This document shows, piece after piece, positions 27,341 through 35,682 of a stretch of 64,000 nt of DNA. A program made the translations under genes and the position numbers. Each line of letters begins with the position of its first letter. Position 1 is the stretch's first letter. The notes beneath the pieces are model-generated. The model saw only the letters and a program-made list of their open reading frames with translations, did not search any database and had not been told where the DNA came from. Source of the DNA: Paraglaciecola sp. L3A3 (lineage in GTDB: Bacteria > Pseudomonadota > Gammaproteobacteria > Enterobacterales > Alteromonadaceae); assembly GCF_009796765.1 (NCBI RefSeq), contig NZ_CP047023.1:2339501-2403500 (forward strand). The letters are read 5' to 3'.

Positions 27341-28777
27341 TTACGCTGCTTGAGTTTCAGGCTCAAAAGCCGGTTCTTTTAAACTATCGCCTTTGATGGT
27401 TCTGTAACAGTTATAAGCCATGATAAACATACCTGTAACTACAAAAAGACCACCAATAAATCGCACTAGATAGAAAGGTTTAGAAGCTTCAAGAGACTCA
27501 ACAAAACTATATGTTAATGTTCCATCAGCGTTGATAGCACTCCACATTAAACCCTGTAATACCCCTGATATCCACATGGCAACTATGTATAACACAACAC
27601 CAATTGTGGCTAACCAAAAATGTACGTTAATTAGTTTAACACTGTACATTTTAGGTCTATCAAATAACACGGGAATTAAATGGTAAATAGCACCAATTGA
27701 TACCATAGCTACCCAACCTAGCGCACCTGAATGAACATGCCCTACAGTCCAATCAGTATAATGGGATAGGGCGTTTACAGTTTTGATGGCCATCATAGGA
27801 CCTTCAAAAGTAGACATACCATAGAATGATAAAGATACTACTAAGAAACGTAGTATTGGGTCAGTTCTCAATTTATGCCATGCACCAGATAATGTCATTA
27901 TACCGTTTATCATACCGCCCCAAGATGGAACAAATAGGATAATAGACATTGCCATACCTAAAGATTGTGTCCAATCAGGTAGCGCTGTGTAATGTAAGTG
28001 GTGAGGACCAGCCCAAATATAGAGGGAGATTAAAGCCCAAAAGTGAACTACTGATAAACGATAAGAGAAAACAGGACGGCCAGCTTGTTTAGGTACAAAA
28101 TAATACATCATACCTAGAAAACCAGCTGTTAAGAAGAATCCCACAGCATTATGCCCGTACCACCATTGGATCATGGCATCGACAGCGCCTGAATAAATGG
28201 AATATGATTTGGTCAATGACACTGGAACAACCATGCTGTTGGCAATGTGTAGTACTGCAACAGTCACCATAAATGCACCGAAAAACCAATTAGCTACATA
28301 AATATGTGACACTTTACGAATAACTAATGTACCAAAAAATACAATGTTATAAGCAATCCACACAATAGCAATGAGAATATCAATTGGCCATTCTAATTCA
28401 GCGTATTCTTTAGTGCTGGTTAATCCCATTGGTAGAGTAATAACAGCTAATACTATGACCAGTTGCCATCCCCAAAAAGTGAATGAAGCAAGTTTGTCAC
28501 TGAATAACCTAACCTGACACGTACGTTGTACAACATAAAATGATGTAGCCATGAGTGCACATCCACCAAATGCAAAAATAACTGCATTAGTATGTAATGG
28601 CCTTAGCCTAGAAAAGGTTAACCATGGTGTATCGAAATTTAATGCTGGCCAATATAATTGGGCCGCAATTAACACGCCAATCGACATGCCAATAATTCCC
28701 CATATTACGGTCATTACCGCGAACTGCCGAACAACTTTGTAGTTATATTCGGGGTGTACTTGAATAGCTTCACTCAT
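27341..28777 (-). CDS. ccoN: cbb3-type cytochrome c oxidase subunit I (CcoN)
   Basis: A 478-residue haem-copper oxidase subunit with about twelve helices. The low-spin haem and CuB ligands are visible: [14 protein letters not shown] near residue 60, [13 protein letters not shown] near 207, [15 protein letters not shown] near 256 with the His pair, and [11 protein letters not shown] near 344. This is the oxygen-reducing, proton-pumping subunit of the high-affinity terminal oxidase used at low oxygen. It is the first gene of the operon. No CcoG gene follows ccoP here. Confidence 0.97.
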   Translation of the reverse strand: MSEAIQVHPEYNYKVVRQFAVMTVIWGIIGMSIGVLIAAQLYWPALNFDTPWLTFSRLRPLHTNAVIFAFGGCALMATSFYVVQRTCQVRLFSDKLASFTFWGWQLVIVLAVITLPMGLTSTKEYAELEWPIDILIAIVWIAYNIVFFGTLVIRKVSHIYVANWFFGAFMVTVAVLHIANSMVVPVSLTKSYSIYSGAVDAMIQWWYGHNAVGFFLTAGFLGMMYYFVPKQAGRPVFSYRLSVVHFWALISLYIWAGPHHLHYTALPDWTQSLGMAMSIILFVPSWGGMINGIMTLSGAWHKLRTDPILRFLVVSLSFYGMSTFEGPMMAIKTVNALSHYTDWTVGHVHSGALGWVAMVSIGAIYHLIPVLFDRPKMYSVKLINVHFWLATIGVVLYIVAMWISGVLQGLMWSAINADGTLTYSFVESLEASKPFYLVRFIGGLFVVTGMFIMAYNCYRTIKGDSLKEPAFEPETQAA

Positions 28778-29004
28778 TTAATGAATCTTCCACTCTATTA
28801 ACAATTATTTCACTGCTTCATTGCAAGTATTTAACTTGATTAACGTTATCTTTCAAATTGCTGTGTAAGCAATTGAAATTACTTCTGTTTCACTTAATAA
28901 CCGTACGTATATTAAGGTTATATGAGTGAAAAAGAAAGGGATAACACGCTTGTTAGTTATCTTTATTTAAATCACACTTAACAATAGTTTAGTTTAACCG
29001 TTGT

Positions 29005-29469
29005 GTGATTTTGAATCTTTCTTTTTTTTCTAAAATATTAATTATATTGCTTGTTTTATCATCAATCTTTGGTGTTTTTTTATATTTTCATAATGACAAG
29101 TACATAATTCCATCGAGTCAATGTGATATTGATGGCATGCGTGTATGTCGTTTAATTAATGATCAGAAGATACTATCCGTACAATTTACCCAACCAATAG
29201 AGTTGGAAGAAGAATTAAATTTGCTTATTAAAGTACCAGAATCTGTTGTTTTACATCAAACTTGGGTGCAAGGCATTAATATGTACATGGGAAAGAGTGC
29301 GGTAATGGTTGAGTCAACATACTCTGAAGCAGGCGGACTGGCGTATCAAAGTAAATTATTTTTAGGCGCTTGCAGTGAGCCAGATATGAAATGGCAGTTA
29401 GTTGTACAAACAAAAGATAGTGAGCAAAATATTCAATCATATTTTTTTAACTTTGAGACTCACTATTAA
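29005..29469 (+). CDS. Hypothetical periplasmic-facing protein divergent from ccoN
   Basis: A 154-residue protein with a single N-terminal membrane helix (about residues 8-27), then a small beta-rich domain with two possible disulphide cysteines (QCDIDGMRVC, residues 39-48). A Met-containing stretch INMYMGKSAV is near residue 93. I do not recognise the family. The position opposite ccoN and the FixH-like layout (anchor plus small beta domain with methionines) suggest an accessory role with the oxidase or copper, but this is inference. Starts are GTG at 29005 or TTG at 29011; neither has a clear ribosome-binding site. Confidence 0.6.
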   Translation: MILNLSFFSKILIILLVLSSIFGVFLYFHNDKYIIPSSQCDIDGMRVCRLINDQKILSVQFTQPIELEEELNLLIKVPESVVLHQTWVQGINMYMGKSAVMVESTYSEAGGLAYQSKLFLGACSEPDMKWQLVVQTKDSEQNIQSYFFNFETHY

Positions 29470-29526
29470 ATTTGTTGTCAGTTATTTACACAACCACCAT
29501 CTACTAGGGACAGAGTTAGACGTATT

Positions 29527-29994
29527 TTATAATTGTGATTGTAAATAATTGGCTAAACCTAATCTTTTGATTAAACCCAGTTGTTGCTCTAACCAGTGTG
29601 CATGATCTACTTCAGTGTCATCTAGTAAGACTAACAACATATCTCTTGTCACATAATCTTGTTCAACTTCACACAGAGCCATAGTTTCTCTTAAAGCTTG
29701 TGCTACTGCATATTCTACGCGTAGATCGCTTTCTAGCATAGACGGTACATCAGTGCCAATATGTAAACCATCTCGGGTCACCATGTCTGGTGTCCCTTCT
29801 AAGAACAACATACGCTCTATTAGTTTCGTTGCATGGCCTTTCTCATCTTCAAACTCATGGGATATGCGTTCATATAACTTGTTTAAACCCCAATCACGAT
29901 ACATCTCTGAATGTATGAAATATTGATCCATGGCGGCTAATTCGAAAGCCAGTAAACCATTGAGTTTGTCTATAATGACTTGTTTGCCTTTCAT
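29527..29994 (-). CDS. bfr: Bacterioferritin, ferroxidase-type subunit
   Basis: A 155-residue four-helix-bundle bacterioferritin. By alignment with E. coli Bfr the ferroxidase ligands are kept: E18, E51, H54, E94 and an ExxH motif (E128, H131, one residue displaced by an insertion). The haem-binding Met52 is replaced by Lys, so this subunit should oxidise and store iron but not bind haem. It lies two bases after its partner gene and is translated second. Such pairs form mixed 24-mers in Neisseria and Magnetospirillum types. Confidence 0.92.
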   Translation of the reverse strand: MKGKQVIIDKLNGLLAFELAAMDQYFIHSEMYRDWGLNKLYERISHEFEDEKGHATKLIERMLFLEGTPDMVTRDGLHIGTDVPSMLESDLRVEYAVAQALRETMALCEVEQDYVTRDMLLVLLDDTEVDHAHWLEQQLGLIKRLGLANYLQSQL

Positions 29995-29996
29995 AA

Positions 29997-30470
29997 TTAG
30001 TCCTCTTCTACTTGTGTTTGTAGGTAGTTTTCTATACCCATATTGGCGATTTGATACTCTTGTGTTTCAATCCAATCAATATGGTCTTCTTCATAACTTA
30101 GAATAGATTCAAGCAGATCTCGGGATACATAATCTTGTGTGACTTCACATAAATTTATGGAGTTTTTGAGTAACGGTATTTGGTTGTTTTGAAATGACAT
30201 GTCACAACTCAACATTTCGACTGTATCTTCGCCTATCATTAATTTACCTAACATCTGTAGGTTAGGTAAACCTTCAAGAAACAGGATCCGTTCAATTAAC
30301 TCATCGGCTTGTTTCATATCTTTGATCGATTTTTTATAAGATTTATTGTTTAACTTTTCTAATCCCCAATTTTTATACATGCGGGCATGTAAAAAGAATT
30401 GATTGATTGAAGTTAACTCATAAGTTAATACTTCATTTAATGCTGCAATGACTTGCTTATTACCTTGCAT
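29997..30470 (-). CDS. bfr: Bacterioferritin, haem-binding subunit with degenerate ferroxidase centre
   Basis: A 157-residue bacterioferritin. The haem ligand Met52 is present (IKDMKQAD), but ferroxidase positions are changed: E51 to Asp, H54 to Gln and E94 to Gln, while E18, E127 and H130 remain. The subunit should therefore bind haem and serve in iron release, leaving ferroxidation to the neighbouring subunit. It is the first gene of the two-gene operon. Confidence 0.92.
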   Translation of the reverse strand: MQGNKQVIAALNEVLTYELTSINQFFLHARMYKNWGLEKLNNKSYKKSIKDMKQADELIERILFLEGLPNLQMLGKLMIGEDTVEMLSCDMSFQNNQIPLLKNSINLCEVTQDYVSRDLLESILSYEEDHIDWIETQEYQIANMGIENYLQTQVEED

Positions 30471-30574
30471 GTTTTGACTCTAAACTATTAATTCATTTGA
30501 ACCAGTATAGTGTATGGTTTTATATATATCTAGGTAAAAAATAATAAAAACCTATTAAAAACAATTAGATAAGG

Positions 30575-30587
30575 AATGATAACTATT
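30575..30587. promoter_or_regulatory. Weak Fur-box-like sequence upstream of the bacterioferritin pair
   Basis: AATGATAACTATT shares the AATGATAA core of the Fur consensus but is only a partial palindrome. It lies about 105 bases upstream of the first bacterioferritin gene, in the gap to the antiporter gene. The match is short enough to be chance in AT-rich DNA. Confidence 0.25.
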
Positions 30588-30609
30588 CTTGTTTTTATAT
30601 CATTTAATA

Positions 30610-32181
30610 TTAAGGTTGTTTTGTTATTAGCTGCAAACTTTCTTCAGCAAAACCTGTTCCCGCTTCGGTAAAAAAGTTAAAGACTTTATCTGCTCCTGCT
30701 TTTAACAACGGTTCTATTTCATCTTCATAGCGAGCAATTGCTGCTATTTTACCTTTATAATTAGCATGTTGTAGCTGTTCAGTAATGTTACAAATATCGT
30801 CTGTTGAGGGAAGGGCGAGTAAAACAAGTTTGATGTTGGTCAAATCCATGTTTTGCCAAAGATCAACATCTTCCCCATCTCCCGTCATCACCTGTAACCC
30901 CATTTCTTTTAACATTTTGATTCTGACTGGGTCTGCATCCATTCCCCATACTTTATTACCAATAATAGAATGTAATGAGGTATAAGCACCTTTTCCTACT
31001 CGACCAAGACCAATTACTATTACTTCGGCATTGATGGGCTGACAATGCATATCTTCAGGAAGAATAGTGGCGTGTTCAAATACTCTTAGTCGAGATTTTA
31101 AATGGTTATATTGATTGTGTGATGTTTTATAAACAAAGCTAGTGAGTACAAAGGAAAAGGACACTGCCATAGCTAAAATTACTAACCAGTCTGCAGTCAA
31201 CCAACCTAAACTTACTAATAATGCAACCACGATAAGACCAAATTCACTGTAGTTAGATAGCACTAAACTAGCTAGGTAACTGGTTCTTGCCCGTAACTTT
31301 AAGGCGGTAAACAATTTAAAAAACAACATAAATTTGATGGGAATAAACAAACATAAAATTAATGCGGAGAGGGTTAATTGTAAATTAGGCAGTTGACTTA
31401 AGCCTATAGTCAAAAAGAAGCCAATCAAAAATAAGTCTTTAAAGTTCATAAGTGACTTTGACAGTTCTGTGGATTTATTATGTGTTGCGACGAACATACC
31501 TATTATTAAAGCACCTAAGTCGCCTTTAATACCGACTAGCTCAAATAACTCATATCCGCCAAAAGCCAACATGAAACCGGATAAAATTAACAGCTCACCA
31601 TGACCAACTGAATCAAGGATTTTTGACCAAATAGGTTTAACAAAAAATAATAATAATAAGGCTAAAGCCCAAATTGACGGGATTTTCCCTGTTGCAACCA
31701 CTAAGAAAAGTACTGCAAAGATGTCCTGCATGACTAAAATACCGATAGCGAGTTTGCCATGACGGGTTTTGATTTCACCACTTTCTTCAAGAATTTTAAC
31801 GATACATACTGTGCTGCTAAAGCTTAATGAGAAAGCAAGTAAAGCCTGTGTTGTCCATGTAAGAGATGTGAATAGATTTAAACCTATCCAAGAAAAAGCA
31901 ATCAACACAAGATTGATAACAGTTACCCAAATTAAGGTGTGAGAAATACTGCCTAACCAAACTTCTTTTTTGTAAAGATCCCTGATGTTTAATTTTAAGC
32001 CAATGGTAAATAACATTAGGGTAATACCAAAATTAGCAATATTTTTAAGCGCGTCGCTTGCAGTAAAGTCAAAATAATTTAAGACAAAACCTGCCAATAA
32101 ATAGCCTATTAATGTAGGTAATCTGAGAAGTTTAAGACCTAGACCAAAAATAAAAGCTAAAAGAATAAATGCGAAATCCAT
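30610..32181 (-). CDS. Kef-type cation:proton antiporter with NAD-binding domain
   Basis: A 523-residue CPA2-family transporter. About twelve membrane helices cover residues 1-345, including GFVLNYFDF and the GDLGALIIGMFVATH stretch of Na/H exchangers. A cytoplasmic RCK/TrkA-N domain follows at about 375-515, with the Rossmann motif VIGLGRVGKGAY near residue 389. There is no TrkA-C domain. It resembles YbaL/KefB-like potassium or cation efflux systems, but no ancillary KefF/G gene is adjacent. It appears monocistronic. Confidence 0.88.
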   Translation of the reverse strand: MDFAFILLAFIFGLGLKLLRLPTLIGYLLAGFVLNYFDFTASDALKNIANFGITLMLFTIGLKLNIRDLYKKEVWLGSISHTLIWVTVINLVLIAFSWIGLNLFTSLTWTTQALLAFSLSFSSTVCIVKILEESGEIKTRHGKLAIGILVMQDIFAVLFLVVATGKIPSIWALALLLLFFVKPIWSKILDSVGHGELLILSGFMLAFGGYELFELVGIKGDLGALIIGMFVATHNKSTELSKSLMNFKDLFLIGFFLTIGLSQLPNLQLTLSALILCLFIPIKFMLFFKLFTALKLRARTSYLASLVLSNYSEFGLIVVALLVSLGWLTADWLVILAMAVSFSFVLTSFVYKTSHNQYNHLKSRLRVFEHATILPEDMHCQPINAEVIVIGLGRVGKGAYTSLHSIIGNKVWGMDADPVRIKMLKEMGLQVMTGDGEDVDLWQNMDLTNIKLVLLALPSTDDICNITEQLQHANYKGKIAAIARYEDEIEPLLKAGADKVFNFFTEAGTGFAEESLQLITKQP

Positions 32182-32493
32182 ATGTATTGATTCGTTGACG
32201 GGATATATTTATATGTTAATGATTTTACTCTGAAAAGCTAGATACTTAGTGTATTCATATAGCTAGAGAATTATATTTGTTGGTTATTTAGAACGGGTCG
32301 TACGGTAATTAATCAATCAATCAATCAATCTAGTGTGATTGCACCAAGTAAGTTCCAGCAGGACTGTTCATTGGGCAGTAATATTATTAGAAAATACTTT
32401 TTATAGCTTTATGTCTAATTGTTAATTAATAATGTACTTATTCTTCACTAAAAACAGATTTAGTAAATAATAATGATAAAAAAGGAAAGTGTT
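32182..32493. other. Intergenic region between the antiporter and ThuA genes
   Basis: Divergent promoter region of about 310 bases with no credible gene. It includes five perfect AATC repeats at 32311-32330. An AAAGGAAAG ribosome-binding site (32481-32489) precedes the ThuA start at 32494. Confidence 0.45.
32311..32330. repeat. Tetranucleotide microsatellite (AATC)5
   Basis: Five uninterrupted AATC units lie about 130 bases upstream of the antiporter start and 165 upstream of the ThuA start. Tetranucleotide runs can slip during replication and change promoter spacing, but five units is short. Confidence 0.85.
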
Positions 32494-33411
32494 ATGAAAA
32501 CTCTTACAACAACAGCTTATATATTGGCTTCCGTGTTTATTACTGGTTGTTCTGGTATACAGTCAACCAATGAGCCTTTAAAAGTCTTAATAGTTGATGG
32601 ACAAAATAATCATACTGTATGGCCAAAATCGACTCAAATGATGAAACAAACACTTGAACAATCTGGGCGTTTTGATGTTGACGTGTATAGAACGTTAGTC
32701 ACTTGGAAAGGTGGGAAGTTATTGGAAAACTTTCCATTAAATGATGGAAAGGTTTATCGTGATTTACCACAACCGCAAACGGATCCTGCATTTAAACCTG
32801 ATTTTTCTAAATATGATGTAGTGATTTCAAACTTTGGCTGGAAAGCTGCTCCTTGGCCCGAATCTACTAAACAAGCTTTTGAAAAATATGTATCCAATGG
32901 TGGAGGTTTTGTCACTGTTCATGCTGCTGATAACTCTTTTCCTGAATGGAAAGCTTACAATGAGATGATTGGCTTAGGCGGTTGGGGCAATAGAAATGAA
33001 ACTGATGGTCCTTATGTCTATTTTGATGATGCAGGTAATAAAATTGTTGATGATAGTAAGGGGGGGGCAGGTGGACATGGTAAACAACATGAGTTTGCTG
33101 TGATTACCCGTGACAAAGCCCACCCAATTACAGAGAATATGCCAGATACTTGGATGCAGAGTAAAGATGAACTTTACAACAGATTGCGTGGACCTGCTAA
33201 AAACATGACGGTTTTAGCCACTGCCTTTGACGATAAAAAATTTAATGGTTTTGGTCGACACGAACCTGTGCTTATGGCTATTACCTATAAAAAAGGTAGG
33301 GTATTTCATACTACTTTAGGTCATGCTGAGCCAGCGTTTACCAGTTCTGGATTCACTTCTAGTTTATTGAAAGGCACTGAGTGGGCAGCGACTGGAAAAG
33401 TCAGCCTTTAA
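32494..33411 (+). CDS. ThuA domain lipoprotein
   Basis: A lipoprotein of about 305 residues with signal and lipobox ILASVFITGC near residue 20. The ThuA fold (a glutamine-amidotransferase-like flavodoxin fold) begins PLKVLIVDGQNNHTVWPKS and includes GGGFVTVHAADNSFPEW and KGRVFHTTLGH. The ThuA family is linked to trehalose and 3-keto-glycoside use and is common in Planctomycetes glycan loci. I chose the ATG at 32494 because it has the AAAGGAAAG site; an upstream ATG at 32473 has none. It is monocistronic, ending in a hairpin. It could hydrolyse or isomerise oxidised sugars. Confidence 0.85.
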   Translation: MKTLTTTAYILASVFITGCSGIQSTNEPLKVLIVDGQNNHTVWPKSTQMMKQTLEQSGRFDVDVYRTLVTWKGGKLLENFPLNDGKVYRDLPQPQTDPAFKPDFSKYDVVISNFGWKAAPWPESTKQAFEKYVSNGGGFVTVHAADNSFPEWKAYNEMIGLGGWGNRNETDGPYVYFDDAGNKIVDDSKGGAGGHGKQHEFAVITRDKAHPITENMPDTWMQSKDELYNRLRGPAKNMTVLATAFDDKKFNGFGRHEPVLMAITYKKGRVFHTTLGHAEPAFTSSGFTSSLLKGTEWAATGKVSL

Positions 33412-33422
33412 AACAAGTTGTT

Positions 33423-33477
33423 TAGCTACCCTGATAAAAATAAGATTTTAATAGGGTAGCTATAGTTTTATTTTTTT
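33423..33477 (+). terminator. Terminator after the ThuA gene
   Basis: TAGCTACCCT (33423-33432) pairs perfectly with AGGGTAGCTA (33453-33462), followed by a T-rich tail at 33465-33477. The 20-base loop is long but the stem and tail are convincing. Confidence 0.75.
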
Positions 33478-33846
33478 CTTTTTTGTAAAGCATTCAATTT
33501 GTTAAACTCACGAACAATAAGTAATCTTTATATATTAAATTTTTTTACTATTTTTATATACGGCTGCAATCTTTGTATGTGATATATCTCGCCTAAGTAT
33601 GAATATTTTTTGTTCATATACTTGTCCATATTTCTTTCCATCATTTACCTAATTCCCTATATAAATAGAGATTAATCAATTGTTGCTAATTGAAATGTTA
33701 ATTTGTTGATTAATTTCCACCTGTTTTGTATATAAATAGTCGACAAAATAAACTTAATGATTACAATGGTCGGCAGTAAGTTTTTCGTATATAAATTTGT
33801 AATGCTTATCATTAAGAAGAGCATAACTAATAAAAAGAGAGTGATT
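33478..33846. promoter_or_regulatory. Upstream region of the IclR regulator gene with inverted repeats
   Basis: About 370 bases without a credible gene. ATTAATCAA (33671-33679) and TTGATTAAT (33706-33714) form a 9-bp inverted repeat. A second, imperfect pair, GTATGAA and TTCATATAC, lies at 33598-33620. TATATAAATAG occurs twice (near 33657 and 33729). IclR proteins often bind palindromes upstream of their own gene, so these are candidate operators, unproven. Confidence 0.4.
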
Positions 33847-34623
33847 ATGGAATCTAAACCTCAAAAGAAGTATTCAGCTCCAGCCTTAGAGAAAGGTCTC
33901 GATATTTTAGAATTACTTTCAAAAGATTCTACACCTATTGGTACCACGACTATTGCAGAACGCTTAGGGCGTTCAAATGCGGAAATTTACCGCATGATAT
34001 TAGTGCTTGAGCAACGTGGATATATAGAAAAAGAAGAAGATAGTGAAGGTTATCTAGTCAGTCGTAAACTATTACAATTAGGTACTGAACACGAACCGGT
34101 TAAAGATATATTAGAATATGCTTATCCTGTTATGCGTAAGTTAGCTGATGTGACCTCAATGTCTTGTCATATAGCTGTAGAGTCTCAAGACCAAATAGTG
34201 GTGATTTCCCGTGCTGAGTCGCCTAACCTTATGTCGTATTCGGTTCGAGTGGGTTATCGTCGACCTATTATATATTCAGCCTCTGGACAAATTTTGTTTG
34301 TGCATCAAGTAGCTGAAAGGAAAGAATCAATGTTGAAAATGTTGAGTAAATATCATTCTGAAACTGAAATTAAAGAATTTTTGGCTAAATGTAAAAAAGT
34401 AGCTAAACAAGGCATTTTAAAAGCTCCTAGCCGTTATGTTACAGGTGTTGTTGATCTTGCCTATCCAATTATGGATGGCGATACGGCTGTTGCTTCTTTA
34501 ACTGTGCCATATATTGAAAGAATCCCTGCAGAAAAGTCTATAGATGAAGTCATTGAGTCTTTGAAAGCCGCAGCAGGTGAACTATCTAATGCTCTGACTT
34601 ATGGGATCGTTCGAAAATCATAA
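33847..34623 (+). CDS. IclR family transcriptional regulator
   Basis: A regulator of about 258 residues. The N-terminal winged helix-turn-helix (about 10-70) begins APALEKGLDILELLS and contains TTIAERLGRSNAEIYRMI. The C-terminal effector domain (about 85-255) holds the IclR-type SGQILFVHQ and LAYPIMDGDTAVASLTVPY segments. The ATG at 33847 follows AGAGAG; an upstream ATG at 33757 would add 30 residues not typical of the family. The adjacent alcohol dehydrogenase, lactonase, dehydratase and FucP-type permease genes are its likely targets. An IclR protein also controls the Campylobacter L-fucose locus, which has similar enzymes. Confidence 0.92.
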   Translation: MESKPQKKYSAPALEKGLDILELLSKDSTPIGTTTIAERLGRSNAEIYRMILVLEQRGYIEKEEDSEGYLVSRKLLQLGTEHEPVKDILEYAYPVMRKLADVTSMSCHIAVESQDQIVVISRAESPNLMSYSVRVGYRRPIIYSASGQILFVHQVAERKESMLKMLSKYHSETEIKEFLAKCKKVAKQGILKAPSRYVTGVVDLAYPIMDGDTAVASLTVPYIERIPAEKSIDEVIESLKAAAGELSNALTYGIVRKS

Positions 34624-34627
34624 ATTT

Positions 34628-34668
34628 ACTAGCCGTTTTAGATGTCTAAAACGGCTAGTCTAATTTTT
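34628..34668. terminator. Bidirectional terminator between the IclR and CBM-like genes
   Basis: A perfect 15-bp stem (34628-34642 with 34645-34659) closes a two-base loop, followed by a T-run. It lies between two convergent genes. Confidence 0.8.
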
Positions 34669-34672
34669 CTTG

Positions 34673-35350
34673 TTATTTACACCCTTTGCTTCCCTCTGGT
34701 AACCCCACCAATTGTATATTTTTTATTTGTATTTCTAACTTACCCTGGGTGGCAATACTTAAAATATTGGTTACTTTTGTAAAGTTAAAATTGTTATCTT
34801 TATTAAAACAATTTAGAGGAATGGGTAATTGTTGCCAAGTATCTTTTTCTAAGTTTTTAAGAATGTTTTTAATTGGAAATTTTCCACTACACTTATTAGA
34901 ATATTCACACCCCATAGAAAGCATGACATTATCATTTGGACTTCTCAGTACCTTAATATCAAAGCTCAAAGCTGCAATATCTTCTACTGAAGATATATCT
35001 ATGATGTTTTTACCAAGACTAAAAAATGTATCTCCAAGTATATTCCCTCCCCATTCATTTTTGACTTGTTTACCCGCCCATTTTAAATTAAGAACTTTAA
35101 TCTCACCTTTTTCTTTAATAGGTGTGACAATTAAATTTTTTCGTTCTGTTCTCGCTTTGCCGTTTTCTAGTGAAACAAAGTAATTCAGAGAATTACCAAC
35201 ATAGGCGACCCAATTAGGCACGGCCTTACCATTAATAATATATTGACTGATTGGATCTGGTGCTGCTGAGGCGGAATATGCGCTAATAAGTAGGGCAAGA
35301 GCTGCAAAACATTTACCTTTTATTGAAATTGATTTTATGTGTTTTGACAT
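34673..35350 (-). CDS. Secreted stand-alone ExoP-C-like galactose-binding domain protein
   Basis: A 225-residue exported protein with a signal peptide (FAALALLISAYSASAA, cleavage near residue 29). The body is one beta-sandwich domain. Its later part, LSFDIKVLRSPNDNVMLSMG, then a Cys pair around SNKCSG, then WQQLPIPLNCF, and a final LEIQIKNIQLVG, resembles the C-terminal domain (ExoP-C type) of marine GH3 exo-glucanases. Here it stands alone without a GH3 catalytic part. It may bind a beta-glucan or other glycan in the periplasm. The assignment is from remembered motifs; the biological role is inferred. Confidence 0.6.
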   Translation of the reverse strand: MSKHIKSISIKGKCFAALALLISAYSASAAPDPISQYIINGKAVPNWVAYVGNSLNYFVSLENGKARTERKNLIVTPIKEKGEIKVLNLKWAGKQVKNEWGGNILGDTFFSLGKNIIDISSVEDIAALSFDIKVLRSPNDNVMLSMGCEYSNKCSGKFPIKNILKNLEKDTWQQLPIPLNCFNKDNNFNFTKVTNILSIATQGKLEIQIKNIQLVGLPEGSKGCK

Positions 35351-35366
35351 GATATTTCCTCGTTTT

Positions 35367-35396
35367 ATTGTTATTTATTTAATTGTTATTTATTTA
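35367..35396. repeat. 15-bp perfect tandem duplication
   Basis: ATTGTTATTTATTTA occurs twice in a row (35367-35381, 35382-35396) just upstream of the secreted-protein gene start at 35350. It sits where that gene's promoter should be, so it could alter promoter spacing. Confidence 0.85.
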
Positions 35397-35682
35397 AATT
35401 TAAAAACACTGTTGCGCTAATTTAATTGCTTCATTTATATTAACTTTCTATTCTCAGATGATTTAAATTTCTGTTTTAGTTTTATAAGTTGATTTCAAGG
35501 CGCCTTGTAGAACACTTCTAGTGTAAATTAAAAGTAAATGATTTGTAAATAGCCGGCTTGTGGGCTTAAATATGAAACGACCCATTTATATTCAAAATTA
35601 ATACTGGAATTATTTGGTGTTGCCGTTTAGAATTAAGTTACTGAGTTAAAAATCAATTTTTAGAAAGGGAGAAATTACACAT
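35397..35682. other. Upstream region of the alcohol dehydrogenase gene
   Basis: A non-coding, AT-rich stretch between divergent genes. A good ribosome-binding site (AGAAAGGGAGA) precedes the ATG at 35683. I see no clear operator. Confidence 0.4.

Noticed and set aside
28838..28855. Possible FNR/Anr box (TTGATTAACGTTAT) upstream of ccoN
   Set aside because: Only one half-site fits; the second half matches the ATCAA consensus at two of five positions.
33757..33846. N-terminal extension of the IclR regulator from an ATG at 33757
   Set aside because: The extra 30 residues are not typical of the family and the ATG at 33847 has a proper ribosome-binding site.
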